Assembly: GCF_030272615.1 (NCBI RefSeq)
Contig: NW_026729314.1
Location: 1 to 64,000 of the forward strand
Reading direction: 5' to 3'
From: Cryptomeria japonica
Lineage: Eukaryota; Streptophyta; Pinopsida; Cupressales; Cupressaceae
DNA: 64,000 bases
The position numbers were made by a program, and so were the translations under genes. This document shows, piece by piece, positions 22,950 through 33,289 of this stretch. The number at the start of each line of letters is the position of its first letter. Within the stretch, counting starts at the first letter, position 1. A model generated the notes under the pieces. It saw only the letters and a program-made list of their open reading frames with translations. It ran no database searches and had not been told where the DNA came from.

Positions 22950-25900
22950 CTTTGCCATAATGATAAATCTATCAAATTTCAAATACCACTCCCCATTTTT
23001 TTTACGGAGGGTAAGCAAAGTTAAATTAAAAAACATGAAAAATAGAGTATATGTTCAAGATAATAAAGAGTAAAACTTTTCAAAAATGACTTTAATGTTG
23101 CTTCGAAAGTCTTTCATATCTGACTCCATGGCATCGATTGTGCTCATCTCCTGTGTAATAGAAATAACTTCCATGTTGAGAAAGAACTTCTGAAGAACCT
23201 GCAACTTGGGTAGTAGGAGTAGCTGTAGCTCCTGTAGATGTTGGGTCTACTTGTTGATCTCCGCTTCTATCTGTGTGATCTATTGCTGGTATGTATGGAT
23301 GGTCTGTCCATATACGGTGAAAGAATCATATGGTACCGTGAAGGTCTCCACATACTGCTTCATTTCTGATTAGAGTTGACCTTTTACCTTTAGAACATCA
23401 TCACAAAATAAATTGGGCTGGCATATTTTGCTTAAAAGCATACATCCTTCAACCATTGCCAAACTGATATCATCCTTCTGGTGGATTAGTTTGGTCCTGT
23501 CCTCAGTAATTTTCTGTACCAGTGCAACATTCAGTTCTTTTTCATGGTTTTTCCTTGCAGTGGCTTGGGCAGTAGCTTCCAGTGATTGGACCTCATCATC
23601 TACTACAGTGCATAGTAGTTTTAGCTTGGCCAGCGAGGAATTAGTACTGGAGAGATTAGTACCGGGGACTAGATTGGAAGGAGTGTCAACAACAAATTGG
23701 ATGACATCTTGTTCTTTCTTTTTCCTCAATTATTCCAATTTGTCTTGAGCCAATTGAATGCTTCTTAGTAGCTCATTCTCATCAACCGATTGAGTAAGAC
23801 ATGCAAGAGTTAGATCAGTGTGACTGGTGGGATCTTCGGTTGCCTTAGGAGTCCGTCCTCCATTAGCTACCTTGTTCTCATCTTGTTTCCTCTTTTCCTG
23901 CTCTTCCTTTTCATTGTCAACTTTCTCTTTCTCCATTTTCTCCTTCTCTATTATTTCCTTCTCTGCTCTCTCCTTCTTCAATCTCTCCTTTTATGCTTTC
24001 TCCTTCTGTTCTGCTCTCTTCTCCTCTTCTTCTTTCTTCTTCTCTTCTTCTGCTTTCTTCTTTTCTTCCTCCTTCTTTTTCTCTTCTTCTTCTCTCTTCT
24101 GTGCTTCTTCTTTCTCCCTCTCTTCTTCCCTCTTTTTCTCTTCTTCTTTTCTCTTATTTGCTTCTCCTTTCTTCCTCTCTTCTTCCCTCTTTTTCTCTTC
24201 TTCTTCTCTCTTCTATTCTTCTACCTTCTTTTCTTGCTCCACTTTCTTCTTAGCTTCTTCTTATTTCTCCTTCTCTTTCTCTGTAGGAATGTCATGTGCA
24301 GTATCAACTGGTGCATCATCTAATGCATCTACATCAATAGGAATATTCTGCTCAATTAATCTCTCTCCCATGTCATCAAAGGTTTCATCCGGTATAGGTT
24401 TTAACAGGTCAGCTTGAGCCTGTCGATTTGCTTTGGTTACCTTCTACATCTTGACAGCTTCTTGAGCTCACAGGTGAGTATCATTTTCTACCTCAGAGAT
24501 ATTACCTCCAAGTAGCAGAAGTCTTCTCTTCCTCATGAAGAAGGTACCTTTGTATTGATCAAGAATCTCAAGCAATTCAGAGTTAGAATCATCTGGAAAA
24601 TATTGAGCAATAATTTCCTCTCTAATTGCTTGCTCCTTTTAAATGACAATTCACCACTTATTGTCCAAGGAGTTATACAAAGATTTAGAAACAACAGATT
24701 TAATGTCGGTAGGTGACCAATCATTATCACATAGATATTTGATAAGTTCTTGTTCAACATCTTCTTTTTCTATATCATTGAAATCATCAAAATATTCTTT
24801 CAAATCATCAAGAAATTTTCTTTTAATATGCTTAATTGTCCTTTGGCAATGCGTCATAGGCTTATAAGAAGGAACATGGATATTTATTGGTACAGAGGAT
24901 GCAGATACACTACCAGTTGTCTTAATCTTCTTACTTGATTGCCTTGTCTTCTTCGTTTCTACCTCTGGTACAGTGTCATCTGAATTCGGTGTGTTATTCC
25001 TAGTTTTTCTCTTCCTTTCAAATACCTTTGGTAGATTAGCTTCCGGTTTCTTCTTGGCAGATGACTTCCTAGTTTGTTTAGACTTGCAGCAAATGTAACT
25101 GGTGCCAATGCTGTTGGCTTAACTTCCTTCTTCTTTGACTGCTATTTTCCAATAGATTGGATCCTCTCTAAGTAAATACCGGTCCTCTTCTTCTTAGGAT
25201 CAAGCGGTGAAGCAATTAGGGTAGAGGAATAACCAATAATTATGTCATTTACTATTTCATATCCCATAGGCCCGACTTTCTCTTCTTTGGGTTCTACCAC
25301 TTTCATTATGCAATGGTCGACTTTGATTGTAAAGCAAATATTATCTTCATATTTCTTTACAATTTCTCCTGAGATTCTTGTCCTCTGTTTCCTCTTAGCT
25401 TGAATTCATCAAAGTAACTATTCAAGGTCTCTAGATAGGGTGGTCCTACTACCTATAGACTCTCCTTGATTTGCCTTGAGACTGGTAGGTCACTAGACCA
25501 TTGAACATCTCCAACTCTTGGAAAATATCCTTGAAAATAGAAAAACAAACCTACAAGGAGTTGACCAAACTTAAACTTTAGTGTCTTGTCCTCTTTGATG
25601 CACTTCAAGTTCTCCAAAAGTTGTTTCTGCATGCAGGTACATAGATCATACTCTGCATCTTCTTTGATCATACAGTAAGCGACATTCACCATAGCTGTAG
25701 GAACAAAGTTCATTCTGCTAGCATAAAAACATCTATACCCAATCACCATACAAGTGAGAATCACCAAGTCATCTCTTATGGTGTTTCATGTCATTGCCCA
25801 CTGGTCACTCACAGAACTGGTGAGCTCTGTCACTTTTAGTTTTGGTAATCTTGCAGAGAACAGGGATTTCTCCAACATTGCAGAAACCAGTCACGACATG

Positions 25901-26275
25901 GATTGCTTGTGGAGTTATGTCATGGGTTCTCTCAAGATACATTTTGTCACCATGAACCCTGCTAAGAATGATTCTTATGTGATCTTCTGAAAATTCTTTG
26001 AGAAAATGTGCCACGTTATGGAATTTCTTCTCCTTGATCACTTTAAACTCTGGTTTGATCCTTTTGTCTTCCCCATAAAATAAAATTAACTAGGAATGGA
26101 TTACTAGAGCCCCTAGGTCTTCTAATTTTCAATCAATATATCCAGAAATATCCCCTTCTATAATGACTTCGACGGGGACTTGGGATAGGGCATCATACTT
26201 CAACCTCTTCTTAAGTGATTTGGTTGGACTCTCAAGTGCGGAAGTACTAGACGAGGCTTTGGATACATAAGCCAT
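22950..26275 (-). pseudogene. Second ORF of element A, unknown family
   Basis: The frame opens at ATG 26275 (MAYVSKASSSTS) followed by a basic SPTKSLKKRLKYD patch. It then holds a globular region with DITPQAIHVVTGF, MIKEDAEYDLC and LFFYFQGYFPRVGDVQW, a long Lys/Glu helix (23.9-24.3 kb) and a C-terminal coiled coil with LAKLKLLCTVVDDEVQSLEA. The second and third motifs match element C (MVKEDAHYDLC; LVFYFLGIVPGFGKIQ), so this is a conserved element protein. No catalytic motif of a retroelement enzyme is present. It recalls in layout the uncharacterised plant transposon-associated domains, but I cannot assign it. At least three frames and many stops interrupt it. Nuclear localisation is a guess from the basic patch. 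Confidence 0.65.
23880..24290 (-). repeat. Lys/Glu-rich coiled-coil coding tract
   Basis: On the plus strand this is an almost pure TTC/CTT/TCT pyrimidine tract. On the minus strand it encodes repeated KKxEEE/KxEEEKK blocks within the second ORF, predicted as a long charged single helix or coiled coil. The Ser/Phe/Leu-rich plus-strand frames over it are shadows. Confidence 0.8.
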
Positions 26276-26279
26276 GACA

Positions 26280-26900
26280 AAACAATTCTAATGACAAGAG
26301 AGTTTCCACAAAAAAACCTTTTTACTCAAACTAGGGTTTTGTCGATGTCGAGCACACCACACTTCTCCAACAGCTTGCTTTACTGCTCTTATCTCTACTC
26401 CAGATAGCTTGAGATGATTGTAGAATCTTATACAAGGTAACTTTTTTGATCGCTTTGAATGTAAGAAAAATCGCCTTTGTTTCGCAGCTCTAGTTTGAAA
26501 AATTCTTCTCTGAAAATAGGTAAGTAACAATGACTGCAAAAGTTTCCTTTATATATTCTCTTTACCTACCATAATAAATGCATCACTAATAGGGCATAAA
26601 CCCTAACTTTTACCTTTTACCATTTCGTTTCTTCTGTCGGTGGACAGGTAACCAATACAGGGAAAAGTATCTTACTAATATAGATTGAGGATTCGAAAAA
26701 TTGTTACCGATATGTTCCCCCTAAGATTTTTGAAGCTTAGTTTGCCAGATTAGGGGTCTCCACACTGGGTGCGAAAACTAGCTCATCTTTTGGCTTCTCT
26801 TTCGATTTCTTTTTCCATGTTTTCTCCATATCTACCTGAATGGTTTCAACATCAACCTTTCCTTTTCCTTTTGGATTGACCAGATTGTTTACCAATGGAC
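26280..26900 (-). other. Non-coding leader between gag-like ORF and second ORF
   Basis: No conserved coding frame. It carries the TATA-like box and short motifs shared with 60960-61430 of element C (GGTAAAG, CAAAGGCGATTT, AAACCCTAG). In autonomous elements protease and integrase would begin here. Confidence 0.5.
26547..26559 (-). promoter_or_regulatory. TATA-like box before the second ORF of element A
   Basis: On the minus strand GAATATATAAAGG lies about 275 bases before ATG 26275, inside the element and far from the LTR promoter. Between them are CAAAGGCGATTT and AAACCCTAGTTT, also found before the second ORF of element C. This suggests an internal transcription unit; no expression evidence is available. 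Confidence 0.45.
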
Positions 26901-26906
26901 TCTATC

Positions 26907-28552
26907 TTAGTCTCCATGATTTGCAATATGTCCTGGTTTGTTACAATGATAACATACCATACCAGGTGATCTCCATGGTCCAGTGTTTACATTTCCATTC
27001 TTCCTTCTGCATGTTGCAGCAGTGTGACCGCTACCATGACAGATCAAACAGGTTGATCTCCAACCAATTGCTGCTTGATAACCATTTGACCGGTGGTCAT
27101 AGGTTCTATATTGGTTTGGGTTCCAGTTCATAGACAATTCTTGGACCATTCCTCTTGGTCTCGGTGTATAACTTCTAGGGTTGTTCATAATCAACCTACA
27201 CTCAAAAGATCTATGCCTAAACTTGTTTCATGCATAACAATGACCATTGAATTTACCAGTATTAGCCTTGTGTTTATGCATAGTGTTTGGTATGTAAGGA
27301 AAATTATTATAAGCCTTGCTTCTACATACATTAGTAGTATGTCCTTCCTTAAGACAATTAAAGCATACTAGTTTGAACTTTGGCTTACCTTTAGTTTTGT
27401 TGGCATTTACAAGTACCAATTTTCCTTCTGGTGCATCAGTATTGGTTCCAGAGGATTCACCTTCCACTTGTGTAGAATAACCAAGTTCAGTGGTATCCCT
27501 TGATGACTTCATAGACTCCAGATGTTGATCCAGTTTTGTAGTACTCTGATTAAACTTTGCAAGTATCTCCTTTGTCTTAACAAGTTATTTGGAGAGATCT
27601 TCATTAGTTTTCACAAGGGTTTCATTATGAGAAATGGTTGTATTAAGATCAGTTGGCATCTCTTGTTTCTCTTCCTTACCTTCTTGCAGGTAAGCGGTAA
27701 GAGCACCAATTTCTTGGTTCATCTTAAAGATCTCATGCTCCTTGTGCTTCACAAGATCCTTATCTTTTCTATGGTTTTCCAACTCCTGACTCATCCTTAT
27801 GGTTATTGCTTCCATCTCCCTTCTCAGGTTAGCTTTAGACTTATATAGTTTCTCCACTTCTTCAACTAGAGCACCCATGTTTGCTTCATCGGAAGATCTA
27901 TTTTTTGTGATTTCCATTAACTGCTCAGCAAGTTCTCTTCTTTTAGTTAAAGAGGCTTTATACTTGACTTTAAGCTCATCATATGCTTTCTTAGATTCAG
28001 CCAAACGATGAGTGAGTTCCCTCATGTTGTATTCCCCCATAACTCCTTTCAAGCTGTTAAACTTAAAGAAAGGGAGGCTCTGATACCAATTGATGAATCT
28101 TCATTAGTTTTCACAAGGGTTTAATTCTGATAAATGGTTGTATTAAGATCAGATTGCATGTCTTCTTTCTCTTCCTTACCTTCTTGCAGGTAAGCGGTAA
28201 GAGTACCAATTTCTTGGTTCAGCTTAAAGATCTCATGCTCCTTGTTCTTCACAAGATCCTCAACTTTTCTACGGTTTTCCAACTCCTGACTCATCCTTAT
28301 GGTCAGTGCTTCTAGCTCCCTTCTTAGGTTAGCTTTAGATTTGTTTAGTTTCTTTACTTCTTCAACTAGAGCACCCATGTCTGCTTCATCAGAAGAGCTA
28401 TTTTTTGTGATTTCCATTAATTGCTCAGCAAGTTCTCTTCGTTTAGTTAAAGAGGCTTTATACTTGACTTTAAGCTCATCATATGCTTCCTCAGATTCCA
28501 CCGAATGGTGGCTAAGTTTCCTCATGCTGTATTCCCCCATAACTCCTTTCAA
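26907..28552 (-). pseudogene. Gag-like ORF of element A: coiled coil plus CCHC knuckles
   Basis: Minus-strand order: a coiled-coil region rich in Lys/Glu/Leu heptads (MKGVMGEYSMRKL to TAYLQEGKEEKED), present twice because of a tandem duplication, then zinc knuckles CFNCLKEGHTTNVC (near 27370), CLICHGSGHTAATC (near 27040) and CYHCNKPGHIANH (near 26950). CCHC knuckles bind nucleic acid in retroelement nucleocapsids, and the coiled coil would support particle assembly; both roles are from family knowledge. The third knuckle lacks a clear last cysteine in frame. Frame changes and stops occur between the parts, so it is inactive. Confidence 0.75.
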
Positions 28553-28597
28553 GCTGTTAAACTTAAAGAAAGGGAGGCACTGATACCAATTGATGAA
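27598..28597. repeat. 500-bp tandem duplication including PBS and LTR tip
   Basis: Units 27598-28097 and 28098-28597 are near-identical. Each ends with TGATACCAAT (PBS complement) plus TGATGAA(T), the terminal bases of the adjoining LTR. So a second PBS and an LTR tip sit inside the internal region at 28081-28098, followed directly by the gag leader again. Confidence 0.85.
28578..28590 (-). promoter_or_regulatory. Primer binding site, initiator tRNA-Met type
   Basis: On the minus strand TTGGTATCAGTGC directly follows the 5' LTR end (CATCA). It differs by one base from the common plant PBS TGGTATCAGAGC. It sets the orientation of the element and the start of first-strand synthesis. Confidence 0.9.
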
Positions 28598-29843
28598 TAC
28601 TAAGAGGGGGGTGAATTAGTATGCCCAAACTTTGACAAACACTTAAGAAAATTAACTGCAGATCGATATATCCTTCTTAATAGTAAACCAATTAAAATAT
28701 AAATGAACCAAATAGCAAATAAAGTATTCACCCACAGTAACACAGTCACCACAACACATGATATTTTGACATGGAAACCCAACTAGGAAAAACCACGGTG
28801 AGTAGAAACTCACAAGATCACTATCTGTAGAATAGTAACCAGAGCAGTTAAGGTCAGATCGGTTAAGGCCTTACAATGTTCTTCATAAGAACAGATCCTT
28901 TTAGGAATCTAGATCTCTGTTAGGAGATAAATCCAGTTAAGGATTACCTTGTAAGAGGATTTTAGATCCACGACTATGAATCACCTTGCTAGAGGATTTG
29001 AAATAGACTTTACAAAGCCTATCCGGTTAAGGATTTCAAATCTTGTCGAAGAGATTAGTACTCAACAAGTTGATGATCTACAGAGTAGCACACAATGCTT
29101 GGTTAGATCCTTGATAGCTTTCAGCTGACGCATCACTTCAGTCTTCTATCCTTCATTCCTTCGAGCTTCTATCATGAGATCTTCTTTTCACATAGAATCT
29201 AATCTTCTCTCTTCAGAATTTGATCTGTTTTCTTCACATACACTGACACACATACATACACACTCCTAAAAACCCTAGGCATGATGTCCTTATATAGGAA
29301 TCTGATTTCATGTCGGTCCAATGAAATTTGGACAACAAAAACCCTAAATATGTGTCTAGATAAGTTTGAGACATGACACAGAGTCATCGCCATAATATCG
29401 GTGGAAGATCTGATCATATTTTTACAAGTTTGTCTGTTAGTAAAATACCAATTACCAGTTTACAAATGAAGACCGAAAAGCTAGAAAATAGGGTTGTGAT
29501 CTCTTGGTTGCCGCTTGGGGTCCTTGTACCTGTTGGTTTGTTGCCAAGTCGTGACAATTAACAGTTGAGCACTTTCGCATAGCGATACAATGATAGCTGT
29601 CAAATGATCGCAGACCAGCTCGATTTTTAATACATGAATGCCAGTTGAGGTCCTCGGCCATTCTTTGACTGGTAAGCTCCTTCTGGAAACACCAATAGTC
29701 TTCAACAAACAAGGACTATATGTACACAGTACCAGTTGCATGATACATTATATGATACAGGATGAGAATACAAGAGATAAGTGTGTGTGTCCATTAATGA
29801 CAATCACAACTTTAGTACAAACATCATCAAAATGGCAGCAACA
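28591..29843 (-). repeat. 5' LTR of element A
   Basis: It aligns with the 3' LTR at 21553-22771, starting (minus) TGTTGCTGCCATTTTGATG and ending TTAGTATTCATCA. A TATATAAGG-like box lies near 29290. Compared with the other LTRs the first bases differ (GCTGCC instead of GTA), so the exact outer end carries a few bases of uncertainty. Confidence 0.85.
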
Positions 29844-30260
29844 TAAACTAGTGAACCCTATTCTAACCATTACATGTATCAACCTATATCTATCAAGATC
29901 CTTTATGTCATGCTAGATGGTGACCTTTAGAAGATTTTTATTTGTACTTTACAAACAGTACTAAGGGAGAAGGTCTCATTAAAAAATGTCCAATTTTCTA
30001 TAGTCTTTTCATTGCTCTCACTAATTATCAACATATATTGGCTCAACTTGGAGATCGTACTATGAACTCTCATGTTGATACCTTTTGAGGTGTGTCTTCC
30101 TTGAGTGGGTCCCAAAACAATAAAGTTATAGATAATATAACTATAATTCCTCAAGTAAATGATAAAAAACACACTAGAGCCTCAATACAATTGGGTATTC
30201 AAAAAATTATTTGATTGTTACTTGAGTGCATTGAAAAATTATTATCTACTAATTATCCCT
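29844..30260. other. Intergenic, no supportable feature
   Basis: Short frames only. It may be part of the gypsy gag remnant that becomes recognisable downstream. Confidence 0.35.
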
Positions 30261-30269
30261 AAGATTAGA

Positions 30270-30745
30270 CCATTTTCAAATAATAGATCATACCCTCGTT
30301 AGTATGATGGTTCTAATTTATGCGAGTATCACCATGTGTATGATCATGATATTGAACATTGTATGCATTTGAGACACATCATCGAAGACCATATAAATTA
30401 CAGCCCCATATGAGATAGGGATAACAAGAAAAAATCTAATAAGTTTGCAGATAAAATAAATAGTGAGTTTCAAATCTATACTAATTCATTCCCTTAGCAT
30501 TCATCAAATTTTATCTTTGCATCATCTTTTCTTCCATTGAGTGATTGTCGTTATGTGAATATGGTCACCATCACTTTGATTTCTCCTCCAAGTCATAGGA
30601 CTAAGAACATTAATATATCATTTACACCTCTTAAATTTGTATATAGTGGAGAGCCCACTCCTCTTTATATCCTTTCCAAAAATAATGGTAACACTATCAC
30701 AACTATTGTGGTCAACCCATCATATAATGTAGATGGGTAAGAGCA
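30270..30745 (+). pseudogene. Ty3/gypsy gag-protease region remnant
   Basis: Plus-strand translation contains CEYHHVYDHDIEHCMHLRHI, the C-x2-H...H-x4-C type finger with a following helix that ends many plant Ty3/gypsy gag proteins (usual form C-x-H-x-x-x-GH-x4-C-x2-L). Downstream SFTPLKFVYSGEPTPLYIL fits the spacer towards protease. Stops occur on both sides and no protease active-site motif is visible. The orientation is opposite to the gypsy remnant at 0.6-2.4 kb, so it is a separate insertion. Confidence 0.6.
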
Positions 30746-30759
30746 AGAAGTTGAATCCA

Positions 30760-32300
30760 CTTAGAGTGGAAGTTTTAAACTTGGAAAAAAATTATAAATC
30801 GAGCAGAGTGCAACAAAAAAAAATTGGGATCCTGATTTGCTTCAAGATTCCAAGCCGAAATATAAATTAAGAATCCATAGGCTTTGGGATCTTGAGACTA
30901 AAATTTTGAATTGAGATTCTATTTTAAAATGAATCAAGATCCCAATTCAAAAATATATATATATATTTTTTAAAATTTGGGATCCATTTTATTTTACCTA
31001 CTCAGGATCTTAGTCTAAAGCTCGCTTCTAGGTGCCCCCCAACCCCTCCAAATAGGCATTTTTTCCTTTTTTTTCTTTATTTTTTCTAATTTTAAATGAA
31101 AAATTATTGTTTTGTTTATTTTTCATTAAAAAAATTAAGTTTAGTTTTTAATATTAAAACAATTTAGAGTTTTAAATTTAGTCATATTTTCAAATTTATG
31201 TAGTATATTAATTTTTGCAAAATACTTTGTTTTGGATAATCAATGAAAATGAAAATGAAAACACAAAAAAAAAAAAAATGAAAAAAAAAAGAAGTGAAAA
31301 CAAAAATGAAAATAAACGAAAACAAAATTCAAACCCAAACTACAAGCTTTCATAGAGAGGAAAATGAAAATGAGAGTCAAAACCAAAACCAAAATCAAAA
31401 CCCATATTAGATAGGACCCCTTGACATTGTATTGAATAGGACTCCTTAACATTCTCGATCATGAATTAGGCTTACACTTTCATACTTGAGATGTACTTAA
31501 CAATTAGACATATAAGTATGATAATAACCCCTTAAGCTCTTTCAATGTGTACTTTCAACATTTAGGATTAGGACCTCTAGTTGAATTAGGATGGGCTTTA
31601 AGATTTTATTTATCTAATCACATTGAACTCCCCTTGAGCCATCCTATAATGACGCACTTAAGACACATGTACTATACCTTAACCTAGGTTAAGCCTTTTC
31701 ATTTTGGGATGGTGTAATTGGTGAAAATTAGGGTTTCACCATAAAATGTAATAAAACCCCTATTTTTTCTTAATTTACCATTACATTAGGAGATAATTTA
31801 TTTTGATAGATCTAAGCCTAATAGACCAAGATTCTGATCAGATTGTAGGCTTCATGCAGGGGTCTCTTCCTTCCCTAAGATTGAATTGAATTTGAATTAT
31901 TTAAAGATTAGGGTAAACTAGTGAATTATCAAAACAATTTGATAGAAATAGTAAGCTACATTTGTTGTATAAAATCACAAACCTACAACTGAGCAGAAGG
32001 TGATGGTTCAGAACTATTCCCAAAAATTTAGCCTAATTTTTTAGAGTTTCCAATTAGATTTTCTTTTGAATCCATATTTCTTGCAAAAGAACCCCTTTTT
32101 CTTAGAAAATCTTTTCTTTTTATAGAACTTGTTCCTCTCTGTGAATCTTGTTGATTCTCCAAAATGCATCTTGGTATCTGTTCATCCACATAGTGAAAAT
32201 AGGGAAATTTTTGGGAATAGGAGTTTGCCTTAGGTCAAACAACATTTTTGGAATTAACCATGAAATTGAGTTGAAAATGTAAATTAAGTACTATGGTAAA
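30760..32300. other. AT-rich spacer with A-rich simple sequence
   Basis: No gene. About 31240-31420 is an A-rich tract of irregular AAAATGAAAA and AAAACCAAAATC units. The remainder shows no repeat ends or motif I can name. Confidence 0.45.
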
Positions 32301-32309
32301 ATACTTTTA

Positions 32310-32830
32310 GATTTATTCTAAAATATTGATGGTTCATTTAAAAATTAGTCAAGATATAATTTATTTTAATTTTAAAAATTGAAATGATTTGTATGAGAAA
32401 ACTTAAAATAGAATATAAGTGTTATTTACTAAAAGAACAAAAAGATTCCATTTATATGTAAGATTGGTTTTAAATTTGGTGATTCAATTAAAATTTATAA
32501 GAGAAATTAATTTATTTTAATTTTATAATTTGAAATGATTTGCATGCAAAAAAAACTTAAAATAGAATATAAATGTTACTTAGGAAAAATATAGAAAAGT
32601 TCTATTCATATCTAGATTTTAGTTTTAAATTTATTCTAAAAGATTGATGATTCATTTAAAAATTATAAAATATTAAATTTAGTTTAATTTAGAATTTGAA
32701 ATAATTTACATGTCAAAAGGAAAAATAAAATAGAACTGTTGCTTATATATCTAGAAAAAATTTATAAAGGTTTTATTCATATCTATATTTTAGTTTTAAA
32801 TCTATTCTAAAAGCAAGAGAGGTGGAAAAG
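32310..32830. repeat. Three diverged tandem units of about 170 bp
   Basis: TCTAAAAxATTGATGxTTCATTTAAAAATTA, then TTTGAAATgATTTGCATG and AAAATAGAATATAAxTGTTxCTTA, recur three times with a period of roughly 170 bp (described as positions and consensus pieces). The phrase ATGATTTGCATxCAAAA also occurs in the units at 42.4-42.9 kb, so the two arrays are probably related. Confidence 0.55.
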
Positions 32831-33289
32831 GTGAAATAAGTTTTTAGTAATTACTATTATAATTTAGGGTTAAGTTAAGATTAGGCTTTAATTAAGGTTA
32901 GGTATAGTTTTTTATTGTAATTACTTTTAGAGTTATGATGATAATCTTATTAATTTTTGGAGATCCATAAAATGTTAGAAATATAATTGATATCTAAATA
33001 ATTATTTTAGAAAAATAATAACTGAAAATAAAAATCTATAATTTATTAATAATTCATCATCTAAAAGTTTAATCCACTATACTTAAATTTCTGTGTAAGT
33101 TTGTCTTTAATCATTTATTTATGTATACTTTTAAAAAATAACTTATAATAAACTAGAAAAATGTAACAATTATAATTTAGGGCTAGTTTAGAATTAGGGT
33201 TTAATTAATGTTGGTTGTAGTTTTTAATTATAATTATTATTAGACTTATAGTTAAATTAGAATTCAATTATGGTTAGGCTTCAACTAAA

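Larger units (their letters stand above)
15920..24545. repeat. Segmental duplication, copy 1
   Basis: This region recurs in the same order and orientation at about 46290-54517: the peptide gene, a 4.1-kb non-coding block (17451-21552 versus 47475-51550), the 3' LTR of an LTR element and its adjoining internal sequence. Flanks of the LTR (GCATGCATA) agree in both, so the retroelement was already present before duplication. Differences include local tandem gains, a roughly 1-kb indel and a 58-60-bp deletion near 23114 relative to copy 2. The unit starts are about 30 kb apart. Confidence 0.85.
21553..29843 (-). mobile_element. LTR retrotransposon 'element A' lacking pol
   Basis: Minus-strand element of 8.3 kb with LTRs at 28591-29843 (5') and 21553-22771 (3'), a PBS complementary to initiator tRNA-Met beside the 5' LTR and a purine tract beside the 3' LTR. 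Reading inward: a duplicated coiled-coil gag-like region, CCHC zinc knuckles, a non-coding leader with a TATA-like box, a second long ORF of unknown family ending in a charged coiled coil, then the 3' LTR. No protease, integrase, reverse transcriptase or RNase H motif is visible, so it would depend on another element. All ORFs are now broken. No matching target duplication was found (GCATA left, TAAAC right), which suggests rearrangement at the 5' side or a hybrid of two insertions. Confidence 0.8.

Noticed and set aside
23820-24417. Ser/Phe/Leu-rich plus-strand ORFs, apparent membrane proteins
   Set aside because: They are antisense shadows of the Lys/Glu-rich coiled coil in element A's second ORF; the same happens at 53867-54319.
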